The notes: generated from the letters alone by a model not told the origin. A stretch of DNA of 64,000 nt from Spirochaetota bacterium (GCA_016932015.1 JAFGDQ010000104.1:1-64000), one strand, 5' to 3'; positions 53,168 to 62,857 are shown, numbered from the stretch's first letter. A program made the numbers and translations.

Positions 53168-54646
53168 TTAAAAAGTCATTCTTGCTTTCAGATAACCCAT
53201 GTCCTTGTCTTCGAACATTGAGAATAAATCATCCTGTTTTCCAACAAAAGAGAATCCGCCTGCACTTACAGTCAGGCCGTTCTTGAAGTTAAGCATAAGC
53301 TCACCTGTAACAGTATATCCGAATTCCTTTTCAATCGGGCGTATAATTGTACCGGCTTCAACTTCAAGGAATTCATTGAACAGCTTATCCTCAAGACGGA
53401 CATACAGCATTTTATTTATAAACGGCTCCTGATATTCATCTTCATTCTCCAGATACATGCTCTGCATCCATTCCACCAGGATCAGGCCGTTATTGCCCCA
53501 GAGATTATAATCAGCTCCCACAACATATGAAGCATAGCCCGCATCTTCAACAGGAGAAATTTCAACACCCGGGGAACCTGCACCCATCATAAGTGCTGTA
53601 AGTCCTGCCTGCATTGCAGCTTCATCCGGCTTTTTTACGGCAAGCATATCAGGAGAATATAAAGCTTCACCTCTGACTGAAAGCTTATCAAAAGTAAATG
53701 CAAGGTCCAGGCCGAATTCCTGTATTCTGTCATAATACTGCTGCATTTCAATTGAAGCATCACTCAATGTTTGTGATGTGCCTGTGAGTTCCGGCTTATA
53801 CAGTATATTAGAATTTATCCCGTTATAATAACTTAAGTGAAAATCAAAAGTGCCTGCAGTTCCTCCCGCGCGAACCGCATAGGAAGCATTATTGATAGAT
53901 GAAGGCAGTTTATCCGTATCTTTGATTACAACTGGAAGATCACCCACAGGAGTAGAAACCGGGTCATTGCTCAGATGCCAGAATGAACCCTCTTCCGGCA
54001 TTAAAGCAGGGTTATGAACAGGAGTGCCAGCCACTTCCACGGAAAAATTGCCGAATAAATACTGCAGGGACAGAGCCGGCACGCCTTCATACCTTTCATC
54101 CTTGTCAATCGCGAAAAACTCCCGCTGATCAGCCTGATCAAAATAATTGGTAATCTGAAACATATCCGCGGCTCCCCATGAAAAAAGCTGTTTCCCTATC
54201 CTGAACTGAAACTTTTCCCCGCCTTTCAGATAAATCTCCTGAGCTTCAATCGATCTGCTCTCACGGGGCGGATCCCAGTCCTCTTCCGAATTTTCATCAG
54301 CATTATTTGGATAGAAATAGACATCAATAACAGCTTTCCCGTAATAGCTGCCTGTTTCATATTTCGCGTTCATTCTGCCATGGCCCTCAAGCTTGATTAC
54401 TTTATAGTCTGAAGGCTCATCCGAAGCATTATCAGGAATATAAAACTGATTCAGGCTCTCAATGAATCCGAATATTTGCCAAGGTGATTTTCCATAAGCA
54501 TTATTTATAGATTCGTCCTGTCCCGTATCAGCTAATAACTGATTATCCAGTTCTGCTTCAGATAATGCAAACGCGGAACTTAAAGAAAACAATAAAACAA
54601 ATGAAAGGCTAAGAAATATTTTTGATAGAATCAATACTGGTTTCAT
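53168..54646 (-). CDS. Outer-membrane beta-barrel partner of RND exporter (DUF1302-like)
   Basis: 492 aa. Signal peptide about 1-28 (ends S-A-F-A). Strand-rich barrel sequence with 'FRIGKQLFSWGAADMFQITNYF', and a terminal 'LKARMTF' ending in Phe. In many bacteria a barrel like this is encoded beside a LolA-like lipoprotein-sorting protein and an MMPL/RND exporter, as here. Likely receives the exported lipid-like compound at the outer membrane. Third gene of the operon, 12 bp after the LolA-like gene. Confidence 0.75.
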   Translation of the reverse strand: MKPVLILSKIFLSLSFVLLFSLSSAFALSEAELDNQLLADTGQDESINNAYGKSPWQIFGFIESLNQFYIPDNASDEPSDYKVIKLEGHGRMNAKYETGSYYGKAVIDVYFYPNNADENSEEDWDPPRESRSIEAQEIYLKGGEKFQFRIGKQLFSWGAADMFQITNYFDQADQREFFAIDKDERYEGVPALSLQYLFGNFSVEVAGTPVHNPALMPEEGSFWHLSNDPVSTPVGDLPVVIKDTDKLPSSINNASYAVRAGGTAGTFDFHLSYYNGINSNILYKPELTGTSQTLSDASIEMQQYYDRIQEFGLDLAFTFDKLSVRGEALYSPDMLAVKKPDEAAMQAGLTALMMGAGSPGVEISPVEDAGYASYVVGADYNLWGNNGLILVEWMQSMYLENEDEYQEPFINKMLYVRLEDKLFNEFLEVEAGTIIRPIEKEFGYTVTGELMLNFKNGLTVSAGGFSFVGKQDDLFSMFEDKDMGYLKARMTF

Positions 54647-54658
54647 AATTCCTCCCTG

Positions 54659-55405
54659 TCAGAAAGACTCTCTCTTTAATTTTGCATCTGAAACAGGTAC
54701 ATCATATTTTATTGAAGCCACATACAGAATGCTTTTTCCCTTTCCGTCGGTTCTTTCCATTACAAGTTTTCTCGGAGTATAAATGCCGTCTATTTTTTCT
54801 ATCTTTTCAAAAGTAATTGTTTTTGTATGACTTCCTTTTTCAAAAAATTCAACTTTGCGTCTGGTGTAATCATTTTTACTTATATAAACTATTGACTTGG
54901 AATAAACCTTTGTCCCATGAATCTTCACACTTTCAATTTTATAACAGGGAATATTATCAGCCTTTCCTTCGCCAATCAGTTTGTAGGAATAATCATCAAT
55001 GTCCGTATCTCCGATATCCTCATTATAAAAATGAGAATTTACCCATGGCTTTCCCTTATCCGACGAAGCTATCTTTCTAACTCTGCCACTTGAAAGTTTT
55101 ATCCATTGAAGACTGTCATTCCCCGGTTCGTCCCAAACAAGGAACTCGAGACGTGTCGGATATGAAAAGGATATCCGGGATCTTGTATTCTTCCCGTATT
55201 TTTTCATTATTCCGCTGAATTCTTTTTTCTCTTTCTTGTTTCCTTTAACAATTAAGAGTACACTCGTCTGCATACTTGTTCCGGGTTTTTTTAAAGCATC
55301 GTTTTTTTCCATTATTTCCCTGCCGTTCAGTGCATAGGCATTATCACCGATTAAAATAACGGAAACGATACCGGCTAATACAGCATAAATAAATCTGCTT
55401 TTCAT
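54659..55405 (-). CDS. Outer-membrane lipoprotein-sorting (LolA-like) protein
   Basis: 248 aa. Signal peptide about 1-25 (ends N-A-Y-A). Mature protein shows the LolA/LppX-type beta half-barrel pattern used to hold lipids: 'RISFSYPTRLEFLVWDEPG', 'YKLIGEGKADNIPCYKIES', 'SKNDYTRRKVEFFEKGS'. Start is ATG 55405, preceded by GGAGG at 5-nt spacing, right after the RND stop. Predicted periplasmic carrier between the RND pump and the barrel. Confidence 0.85.
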   Translation of the reverse strand: MKSRFIYAVLAGIVSVILIGDNAYALNGREIMEKNDALKKPGTSMQTSVLLIVKGNKKEKKEFSGIMKKYGKNTRSRISFSYPTRLEFLVWDEPGNDSLQWIKLSSGRVRKIASSDKGKPWVNSHFYNEDIGDTDIDDYSYKLIGEGKADNIPCYKIESVKIHGTKVYSKSIVYISKNDYTRRKVEFFEKGSHTKTITFEKIEKIDGIYTPRKLVMERTDGKGKSILYVASIKYDVPVSDAKLKRESF

Positions 55406-55416
55406 TGTAACCTCCA

Positions 55417-58347
55417 TTAGTTATTATTATTGTTATCAATTTTTAAAAGAAAATCCAGATTAAATACTTTAAAGATTTTCCATTTTGTTTCCTCATTAAG
55501 TTTCATATCAAAAAATACAATTACTGCAGGCAGCAGTAAAAGAGCGCCTAATGTAGTTGCCGCCATTGTTGAGACCACCAGCCAGCCGAGATAATATACA
55601 ACCTTGAAATCGGAAAACAGAAGAACCGAGAATCCAAGTATAAGCGCCACGGATGTATATATTATGGCTGTGCCAGCTTCCCTGTGTGATGCGGTAATCG
55701 CATCTCTGACAGACAAACCTTTCAGCAGGTTAAATCTTATAGTCTTGAGCATATGTATGGTATCATCAACACCAATGCCTATTGCCACAGCAGAAAGCAG
55801 AGCCTTGGCAATATCCAGCGGAACATCAAGATATCCCATAACACCGTAAATCAGAATAATAGATGTGGAAATAGGAAGAAGAGAAATCATGCCTGCTCTG
55901 ACATTTTTAAACAGGAACGTAATTACAAAAAAAACAAGCAGTAATGAGCATATAATACTTATAAGCTGTCCTCTGATTACCATATCGGAAAGTACCGTAA
56001 AATTTACAGGTTCCCCCACAAGGTGCCAGCTGTATTTTCCGGCTTCAGGATTTTGCTTTAAAAAATTATGTAAAGCTTCCTGCCCTGCTTTATTTATGCC
56101 TGTTGAATATTTTTTACCGTTATACGAACCTACCTTTACAAGAATATTAGCGTACCTGTAATACGGATCAACAAACTGCTCAAAGCTGTCAATCCGCCCG
56201 TCCGAGTCACTGTCCCTTCCGCTGTATAATTCCAGATAATCCCGGACTGTTGTTTCCCTGTCAGGAATCCTGAAAGAATCCCTGTTCTCGCCGTTCATTG
56301 CCATATTCATTCTCTTAATGATATCCCCGAATGACAATGTATGCAGAAAGAGATAATTTTCCGTATTCTCCGGTTTTACAATCCAGTCCCGGACGTCTTC
56401 GATCATTTTTAAAAATTCAGGATCTTTGACTCCGTCAACTCTGCCTGAATCAACCACAAGATTCATCATATTTGCGCCTTTGAATAACTGGCTTATCCTT
56501 ATATCAGATTTATAGATATATGAATCCTCTTTAAAATAATCCAGCCCGCCGCTCTCAACTACGATCCTTGTTATACCGGCTGAAAAAACAAGAATGACAA
56601 CTGAATATACAGATATAACAAATTTACTGTGATTCAGGCTGATACCGTTTAATAAATTAATTATCTTACTTATGACAATATTTGAATGATTTGTGTTTTT
56701 CTTTCCGTTTTTCTTTTTCAGCGGAAGCAGCTTCATCATCATCAAAGAAGAAGGAATAAGCATAATTGAAATAATAACAGCCAATCCTGTGCCTACTGAA
56801 GCAAAAATTCCGAAATCCTTAAGAGATACAATACGGTTGGCAGTAAGAGTCATAAATCCGATAAGAGTTGTAAATCCGGCAAGAATAACCGTAACTGATA
56901 TATGCCTCATGGACATAATAAGACCATATTTCTTGCCCTGGGTCCGAATTACCTCCTGATCATGAAGGTACTGATTAAAAATATGTATTGAATATGAACT
57001 CCCCACAGCCAGAAGCAGAGGTATAAGCAAATTAACAACAACTGTTATCGGAACATTCAGAAGCCCCATTAAACCAAGTGTCCAGAATGTACCGAGAATT
57101 ATGCATATTGTCGGGAGAAGTACTCCTCTTAAAAGCCTGAAGTTCAGGAAAAAAACCAGAATAATTACTGATATCGCTATTGGAGTAAAAGTAAAAAGAT
57201 CATTGGTCATAAAATCTTTAATGAATTTTCCAATGATCGGTGCTCCGATCTGAGTGAGTATCAGATCTTTGTTATTGTACTTTTCAATAACCTCATAGAA
57301 ATAATTGAATATTTCGTCATGGCTTGGAAGCGGCCTCAGAATAAGGCTTAAAGCGAGTGCCTGAATCCGGCTGCCTGTCCCATATGAATAATATAAAGAT
57401 TCAAATGAAGGATTACGAGTGAGTTTTTCGCGGTAAATTTCATAATCTTTTTCTGTTACCGGAAGAATGCGATCCCCTTTGTCATTCTTTTCAATCAGTT
57501 TAACAGGTTTCAATTCATCACTGGTACCATGAATATCCTCTCCTGAAACCGGATTATTGAGAGTTTTGATAATCTCCATTGATTTATAAAGATAAACCGT
57601 TTCCCACGCTTCAGCGATTTTTATGAATTCTCTCTTCTTTAAAAGACGGTCTTTATCATGTAAGTTAAGCCCTGTATACCTCAGTATACTGTGAAGTTCT
57701 TTACGCCCTTCATGATCCAGAACATTTTCTATTTTCTCTATACTTACAGGCTTGTATTTTTTGTAATCATAAACGCGTCTGTTTCTGACTGTTTTAACGG
57801 AAGAATCTCCTGCTTTTACCGCCTTACTCAAATTCCAGATATCATGTTCCTGATTGTCCTCAATTGTTATGTCCGTCCCGGAAACATCTTCATTTTCCAG
57901 GATCACCTTATCAAGTTCAGCTTCAATATCGTCCGTTGAATAATTTACTTTTGATTCATTCTTTTCCTCTTTTTTGTTATCAATATAGGAAAGATTTCCA
58001 ATTCTGATAATAGTTTCAAGCCTGCTGTTTTCCAGGTTATAGTTGAAGTCTTTGAACTCTTCAAGCTCTGTTACCAATTCATTCAATTCGTAAAAAGTCT
58101 TATATGTAAAAAGGTCCTTTCTGTCCGGTGTTTCAATTGCGGTTAACAAAAAAGTTTTACTGTCAACAAATACTTCCTTTGCCCGCTCACCCATTTTATA
58201 ATTTATATCATCTTTGGGCATCATAGCTTCTGTTGAGCTGTCAAAATATAAATTATTAAAACCGAATCCCGCTGCAATCGTAAGAATAAACAAAAAAAAT
58301 ATTATTATTTTCGGATGGTTTATATTGAATTCAATCCATCTTTTCAT
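55417..58347 (-). CDS. MMPL/RND family lipid-type exporter with EF-hand loop
   Basis: 976 aa. First membrane helix 13-33, large periplasmic domain 34-382, five to six helices 383-540, cytoplasmic gap, helix 578-595, second periplasmic domain 596-785, then final helices. 'GVDDTIHML' near the end and 'GSSYSIHIF' are RND sterol-sensing/MMPL-type helix motifs. A canonical EF-hand loop D712-x-D714-x-D716-G-x-I-D720-x-x-E723 sits in the second periplasmic domain. First gene of a three-gene export operon. Confidence 0.88.
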   Translation of the reverse strand: MKRWIEFNINHPKIIIFFLFILTIAAGFGFNNLYFDSSTEAMMPKDDINYKMGERAKEVFVDSKTFLLTAIETPDRKDLFTYKTFYELNELVTELEEFKDFNYNLENSRLETIIRIGNLSYIDNKKEEKNESKVNYSTDDIEAELDKVILENEDVSGTDITIEDNQEHDIWNLSKAVKAGDSSVKTVRNRRVYDYKKYKPVSIEKIENVLDHEGRKELHSILRYTGLNLHDKDRLLKKREFIKIAEAWETVYLYKSMEIIKTLNNPVSGEDIHGTSDELKPVKLIEKNDKGDRILPVTEKDYEIYREKLTRNPSFESLYYSYGTGSRIQALALSLILRPLPSHDEIFNYFYEVIEKYNNKDLILTQIGAPIIGKFIKDFMTNDLFTFTPIAISVIILVFFLNFRLLRGVLLPTICIILGTFWTLGLMGLLNVPITVVVNLLIPLLLAVGSSYSIHIFNQYLHDQEVIRTQGKKYGLIMSMRHISVTVILAGFTTLIGFMTLTANRIVSLKDFGIFASVGTGLAVIISIMLIPSSLMMMKLLPLKKKNGKKNTNHSNIVISKIINLLNGISLNHSKFVISVYSVVILVFSAGITRIVVESGGLDYFKEDSYIYKSDIRISQLFKGANMMNLVVDSGRVDGVKDPEFLKMIEDVRDWIVKPENTENYLFLHTLSFGDIIKRMNMAMNGENRDSFRIPDRETTVRDYLELYSGRDSDSDGRIDSFEQFVDPYYRYANILVKVGSYNGKKYSTGINKAGQEALHNFLKQNPEAGKYSWHLVGEPVNFTVLSDMVIRGQLISIICSLLLVFFVITFLFKNVRAGMISLLPISTSIILIYGVMGYLDVPLDIAKALLSAVAIGIGVDDTIHMLKTIRFNLLKGLSVRDAITASHREAGTAIIYTSVALILGFSVLLFSDFKVVYYLGWLVVSTMAATTLGALLLLPAVIVFFDMKLNEETKWKIFKVFNLDFLLKIDNNNNN

Positions 58348-58416
58348 TATAATTACTCTCTTCAGATATAATAAATTTTAATAAATTTTTTAATTTAATG
58401 ATAAAATAAACTCTAC

Positions 58417-58450
58417 CCGGCCTTTTCATCTGAAAGAAGAAACAGGCCGG
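58417..58450 (-). terminator. Possible hairpin downstream of the AraC gene
   Basis: CCGGCCT and AGGCCGG arms 20 nt apart. It lies between the RND promoter and the RND ATG, so it could also be a leader hairpin. Weak. Confidence 0.3.
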
Positions 58451-58520
58451 ATAGGAAAATTGCTATGGCAGGTAGTTGTTTAGAATTCACCATAGAAATT
58501 AAATTAGCTGATTAATAAAT

Positions 58521-58550
58521 ACTATACTTAACTGTTAAAATCTATTTGAA
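58521..58550 (-). promoter_or_regulatory. Candidate promoter of the RND operon
   Basis: Minus strand: TTCAAA (58550-58545), 18-nt spacer, TATAGT (58526-58521). It starts about 25 bp downstream of the perfect palindrome at 58575-58596. Leader to the RND ATG would be about 165 nt. Confidence 0.4.
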
Positions 58551-58574
58551 TTATGATTCAGTAACTTGTCATTG

Positions 58575-58596
58575 TTACAGAATTATAATTCTGTAA
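58575..58596. promoter_or_regulatory. 22-bp perfect palindrome, operator candidate
   Basis: TTACAGAATTA directly followed by its reverse complement, no mismatches. Located just upstream of the candidate RND promoter and downstream of the AraC-type gene. Likely a dimer-binding site; could alternatively end the AraC transcript. Confidence 0.55.
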
Positions 58597-58642
58597 GTAT
58601 AGATAGTAATCCGGGAGTAATTGAACGTCAGATTCAGATAGT

Positions 58643-59725
58643 CTAACTGCCCTTAAGATGCAGTTTTCTGAATTCCGCGGGAGACATTCCGGTCTCTTTC
58701 TTAAAAGAAGTATGAAATGCAGAGTAGGAATTAAATCCTGTTGCGTAGGCAATAGACAGGGCGTTTCGGTTAGGATCTTCCAGAAGAAATTCTTTTGCCT
58801 CATTAATACGATAGGCATTTATATAATTATTAAAATTCTTGTTATGATGATCATTCAAAAATTCTGACAACTGATGCGGCGTTACCTCAAGAGCCTCACT
58901 CAGCCTTGCCAGGGTAAGATCTTCATCACAGTAAAACTTTTCTTTTTCCATAATAAGTGTGAGCTGCTTGTTTAAATGACTGAGGTCAATATTTGAAAGA
59001 CGTGATTTTGCGTGCTTTTTTTTGTTTATACTGATTGTTCCATGTTCTAGAAGATATGGATTTCTCTGACTGATCAGAAATATCAGAGTTATAAAAACAC
59101 TTACAGATATGCTGGTAAACTGATGAATAATTTCCGATTGTGTGAAAATTGCGGCAATTCCGATAATCCCTATAAATAAACCGATATTAAGAAAAACAAG
59201 AAAAATAAGTATTCGTTCATGAACAGGATTTCCGCTTTTAATTCTGCCGATAATGTTTCTAATTGAAAAAAAGAGATAAGTCATTATTGAAAATGCTGAA
59301 AGAATACTGGCAGTATCAAATACCTGCAGCCCGGGAATTGAAAAAATTCCCTTGAAATATCCTATCCGGTTAAAAGAATACCTGTCAGTAAATAATACTA
59401 CAATTAACAGGATAACCGCTAACGGTATCAAATGCAACAGATCCTTTTTATAAACCTTATTGGTATCGTTTGTTAAACTTCTTATGTAAAGGTATATGAA
59501 CGGGCCTATAAGAAGCACAATAGGCACAATAAATAAAAATAAAATTCTGTTAAAAGTCAGAGACTGAATAAACCCGCGATACATAAATATATTTGTATAG
59601 GATATAAAAATAAGCAGCATTGAGAAGGCAACATTTCTAAACAGGAGCGGACGCAGCAGCAAACCGACTGCCATTAGAATAGCAAGGCCGGAAGCAAAAA
59701 AAACAAAAAAATCATAAAAGCTCAT
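58643..59725 (-). CDS. AraC-family regulator with 7TM N-terminal domain
   Basis: 360 aa. Residues 1-225 hold about seven membrane helices; 250-355 form an AraC/XylS helix-turn-helix pair ('LTLARLSEALEVTPHQLSEFLNDHHNKNF', 'IAYATGFNSYSAFHTSFKKETGMSPAEFRK'). This membrane-bound regulator type is frequent in Leptospira and Bacteroidota. It lies just upstream of the RND export operon on the same strand, so that operon is its likely target. Confidence 0.9.
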   Translation of the reverse strand: MSFYDFFVFFASGLAILMAVGLLLRPLLFRNVAFSMLLIFISYTNIFMYRGFIQSLTFNRILFLFIVPIVLLIGPFIYLYIRSLTNDTNKVYKKDLLHLIPLAVILLIVVLFTDRYSFNRIGYFKGIFSIPGLQVFDTASILSAFSIMTYLFFSIRNIIGRIKSGNPVHERILIFLVFLNIGLFIGIIGIAAIFTQSEIIHQFTSISVSVFITLIFLISQRNPYLLEHGTISINKKKHAKSRLSNIDLSHLNKQLTLIMEKEKFYCDEDLTLARLSEALEVTPHQLSEFLNDHHNKNFNNYINAYRINEAKEFLLEDPNRNALSIAYATGFNSYSAFHTSFKKETGMSPAEFRKLHLKGS

Positions 59726-59777
59726 GTACAGTTCCTTAATGGCTAGTTCCGGACAACAGGCTTAACAGGAATACCAG

Positions 59778-61061
59778 TCAGGACAATTCAGAAATTAATG
59801 CTGGTATTTTATGATGCAGTTCACTGAAAACATCAGGTAATATTTCATTTCCTGATTTCAGCTCTAAAATCCTGTTTGACAATCTGATTATTTTATCATC
59901 ATTTAAATTCGTAAATTCTGAATTCATAAGGCCTTTAAGAAGTCCCGGGAAAAGAGAGGAAAAATCCATCCATCCGCTCTGTAAAAAATCCCTTACTCCT
60001 CTTTCCTTAAGCAAAGCGGCATTGATTTCTTTTTCAATCATGGAAATCACTAACTGGCCGGAACTTATATTTTTTAAATCGTCTTCATCATGCTTGTCTT
60101 TAAAAAATATAAGCAGGTCGGAACTGCTGTAAATATTTTCCATGGAAGTGGCAAGCCCTCCTTCTTTTTCAAAAGAATGCATGAGTTTCATGCTGCTGTC
60201 ACTTCCCAAAACCCTCGCAACGCCTAACTTCATCAGCATGCGGGCAATCCTTATTGAACTTATATCAATTCCTATGAATCCTGCAGTACATGAATTTAAT
60301 GAAATATCATTTTTCCTTAAAATATGATTCATTGCTGTTAATAAATACAGCGGAATCTCATCATAATATTTTGACAATACCGGCAGTGAAACTTCCGAAT
60401 ACAAACGCTCAAAGGATGAAATATCATCTGTATCCCGGAGATTGAATATTCGTATAGCGGAAAATGTGAATTGAAGTTTTTGAATTATCTTAAGCAGGTC
60501 ATCAATCTGGCTGACTTTTACCAGAAGCGGATATGAATTCATACCGGCAAATCTGTTGATTATTACTGAATCCCTTTCAAGCAGTGTATAGTATTTATAA
60601 TAGTCTTTTTTTATATCATCCTCATCAGGTAATGCATAAAACAATCCCACATTACCGGAAAGACCTGTATACCTGTGACCGTCAGTTTTCCTGTCAAGCG
60701 CATCCAGTATATAGTCAGCCGCGCCAAGAACATTCAGTTCATAATCGACTATATTTTCAACATTCATTTTACCGGCAACATTCAGCAAACCGCCCTCAAG
60801 TTTATTCTCAAATATATTTTCTGATGAAATAACCTGAAAATTATCTTCATGTTTTGAAATTTTATTGAAAAAACCGTTATATTTGTCCGGTGACTGATAA
60901 ATAATTTCAATCCGGAATAAATCGTATTTTAATACATCATCCCTCTCACTTTCAAGCAGGGATATATTCCGGATGGCGCAGTTTCTTTTGTAAATTTCGT
61001 TTGTCAGATGCGGCAGGAATCCGTTCTTAACACGAATTAATAAAGTTGTAGCAAGCCTCAT
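59778..61061 (-). CDS. Malic-enzyme-like pseudoenzyme with N-terminal ACT-like domain
   Basis: 427 aa. Residues 1-80 resemble an ACT-type regulatory fold ('TTLLIRVKNGFLPHLTNEIYKRNCAIRNI'). Residues 110-427 follow malic enzyme order: 'TDGHRYTGLSGNVGL' (126-140), 'INRFAGMNSYPLLVKV' (168-183), and a Rossmann region 'GFIGIDISSIRIARMLMKLGVARVLGSD' (261-288). The catalytic Lys segment (E-G-K-A), the L-E-D metal site and H-D-D-Q-H-G-T are not conserved here (161-171, 204-210, 231-238). Likely a regulator rather than an enzyme. Next to PIN/TRAM and CarD genes. Confidence 0.65.
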   Translation of the reverse strand: MRLATTLLIRVKNGFLPHLTNEIYKRNCAIRNISLLESERDDVLKYDLFRIEIIYQSPDKYNGFFNKISKHEDNFQVISSENIFENKLEGGLLNVAGKMNVENIVDYELNVLGAADYILDALDRKTDGHRYTGLSGNVGLFYALPDEDDIKKDYYKYYTLLERDSVIINRFAGMNSYPLLVKVSQIDDLLKIIQKLQFTFSAIRIFNLRDTDDISSFERLYSEVSLPVLSKYYDEIPLYLLTAMNHILRKNDISLNSCTAGFIGIDISSIRIARMLMKLGVARVLGSDSSMKLMHSFEKEGGLATSMENIYSSSDLLIFFKDKHDEDDLKNISSGQLVISMIEKEINAALLKERGVRDFLQSGWMDFSSLFPGLLKGLMNSEFTNLNDDKIIRLSNRILELKSGNEILPDVFSELHHKIPALISELS

Positions 61062-61069
61062 TATACTTT

Positions 61070-62071
61070 CTATTTATTCAGTTTCGCGAAAATCATTCTT
61101 CCCGCAGTAGTCTGAAGAACAGATGTAACCTCCAGTTCAACTTCCTTATTCAGCATTTTCTTGCCGTTTTCAGCTACAACCATTGTACCGTCATCGAGAT
61201 AGCCGATTGCCTGGCTCTGGTCTTTTCCCTCTTTTACCAAAGCCACGGTAACTTTCTCACCGGGCAGCACTATAGGTTTAAGCGCGTTGGACAGGTCATT
61301 TATATTTAAAACAGGTACGCCGTGAACCTCAGCAACCTTGTTCAGATTAAAATCATTTGTAATCAGTTTAGCATCCATATCTCCGGCAAGTTTTACAAGT
61401 TTATCATCAACCTCCGGAATATCGGGATAATCCTTATCAGTAATTTTTATCATGATAACCTTGTCCTTCTGCATCTTATTCAGAATATCAAGCCCTCTTC
61501 TGCCTCTATTGCGTTTAATCGAATCTTTTGAATCAGCTACCATCTGGAGCTCGTTCACTACAAAATTCGGAACAACAAGAATGCCCTCAATAAAACCCGT
61601 GTCGCAAATATCGAAAATTCTTCCGTCAATAATTGTGCTGGTATCAAGAATTTTATAAGTGATTTCCCCTTCCGAAAGCTTTTCTTTTTTTTCAGGAATA
61701 ATTTTATCGATTATGCTGAGTTCTTCCTGATGAATTACAAAGAAAATCATCATTGAGAAAATGATCAAATGATATATCACAGCTTTAACATTTGAATTCT
61801 GAATTTCCGTGAAAGGAAGCGGCAGGTAGGAAATGCCGGCAGCAATTAAATGTCCCAGAATGAGTCCTACAAGTAATCCGAAAACCGAAGCCAGAATTGT
61901 TCTGGATGAAAAAGTATGAGAAACATATTCAATAAGAATGATAAGTATGAATGAAATAAGGGCTGAAGCAGCCGCAGCTATAATTTTTACATATATTGCA
62001 GAGTCAAAATAACATAAAAATGAAACACCGATTGAAATAAGTATAAATAAAACACGTAATAATATTATCAT
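61070..62071 (-). CDS. PIN/TRAM domain membrane protein (YacL-like)
   Basis: 333 aa. Four membrane helices in 1-115; PIN domain about 140-255 ('[13 protein letters not shown]', '[16 protein letters not shown]', '[10 protein letters not shown]' acidic site residues); TRAM domain about 268-333. Same order as Bacillus YacL, which is also near CarD-type genes in many genomes. The PIN fold is a putative RNase; role unclear. Follows CarD with a large hairpin between, and precedes the malic-like gene by 8 bp. Confidence 0.93.
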   Translation of the reverse strand: MIILLRVLFILISIGVSFLCYFDSAIYVKIIAAAASALISFILIILIEYVSHTFSSRTILASVFGLLVGLILGHLIAAGISYLPLPFTEIQNSNVKAVIYHLIIFSMMIFFVIHQEELSIIDKIIPEKKEKLSEGEITYKILDTSTIIDGRIFDICDTGFIEGILVVPNFVVNELQMVADSKDSIKRNRGRRGLDILNKMQKDKVIMIKITDKDYPDIPEVDDKLVKLAGDMDAKLITNDFNLNKVAEVHGVPVLNINDLSNALKPIVLPGEKVTVALVKEGKDQSQAIGYLDDGTMVVAENGKKMLNKEVELEVTSVLQTTAGRMIFAKLNK

Positions 62072-62183
62072 AAATTCTCCTTATATATTCAGCCGCTGAA
62101 ATAACGGCTTTTGATTTACCGGATTTGTTTCTAAATCTGCTGTAATTATTCACTAAAGAGGCAAAATATTACAGCTATATGGC

Positions 62184-62249
62184 AATAAGATTGCCTTAAG
62201 AATGATTTCGGTATCCAATCCGGGAAATCATTCTTAAAGCAACCTTATT
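62184..62249. repeat. 26-bp imperfect inverted repeat (large hairpin)
   Basis: Arms 62184-62209 and 62224-62249 are complementary at 24 of 26 positions, with a 14-nt loop; the inner 14 bp are perfect. Located between carD and the PIN/TRAM gene. It could be an attenuator, a processing site or a palindromic mobile repeat. No U-tract follows on the minus strand. Confidence 0.75.
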
Positions 62250-62371
62250 CCGGAGAGTTATAATTGTCGCATGAAGATATCAATTTTAACTGCGAAATAA
62301 TTAAACAAATCTGGTAATATGTTTAGATTAAAGGCTGGTGTAATGCTTTTAACATATCAACGCGGAGAATA

Positions 62372-62857
62372 TCAAAATGGTGAAGATAATGCATCTGACA
62401 CAATATTATTGGATTCTTCTATCTCAACATCTTTTGAGTAAGCAATCTCATATGTTACGAACTGATATGCATTTTCATAAAGCTTTCTTTCCATAATTGA
62501 TAAATCCTTTTCTCTTCCACGCTGGTATAAATCCCGCAGCACTTCAGCAACCTTCATAATTGAACCGCTTTTTACCTTATCTATATTATTCTGGTATCTG
62601 AGTTTCCAGTCTTCCTCTGTTTCCTGATTTGTCTTCTTAAGCACACTTAATACTTTACTTATCTCCTTTTTCTGAATAATGCCTCGAATTCCAATGGTAT
62701 CGGCATTCTTAACAGGGATCATGACTTTCATGCCGCTGTTAACGATTGTTATTAGATAATATTCATCCCTTTTGCCTAAAACCACTTTTTTCTCAATAGC
62801 CTCAATAACACCGATTCCGTGCATCGGATAAACGATTTTATCGTTTACTTTATACAT
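62372..62857 (-). CDS. carD: CarD/CdnL family transcription regulator
   Basis: 161 aa. N-terminal RNA-polymerase-interacting domain (1-60): 'YKVNDKIVYPMHGIGVIEAIEKKVV' and 'YYLITIVNSGMKVMIPV'; helical C-terminal DNA-contacting domain (70-155) with 'LRDLYQRGREKDLSIMERKLYENA'. CarD stabilises open complexes at sigma70-type promoters. Start is ATG 62857 with AGGAG at 6-nt spacing; the in-frame ATG 10 codons upstream contains that site. Confidence 0.95.
   Translation of the reverse strand: MYKVNDKIVYPMHGIGVIEAIEKKVVLGKRDEYYLITIVNSGMKVMIPVKNADTIGIRGIIQKKEISKVLSVLKKTNQETEEDWKLRYQNNIDKVKSGSIMKVAEVLRDLYQRGREKDLSIMERKLYENAYQFVTYEIAYSKDVEIEESNNIVSDALSSPF

Noticed and set aside
58558-58818. 86-codon minus-strand frame over the AraC 3' end
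   Set aside because: Out-of-frame shadow of the AraC helix-turn-helix coding region and the palindrome.
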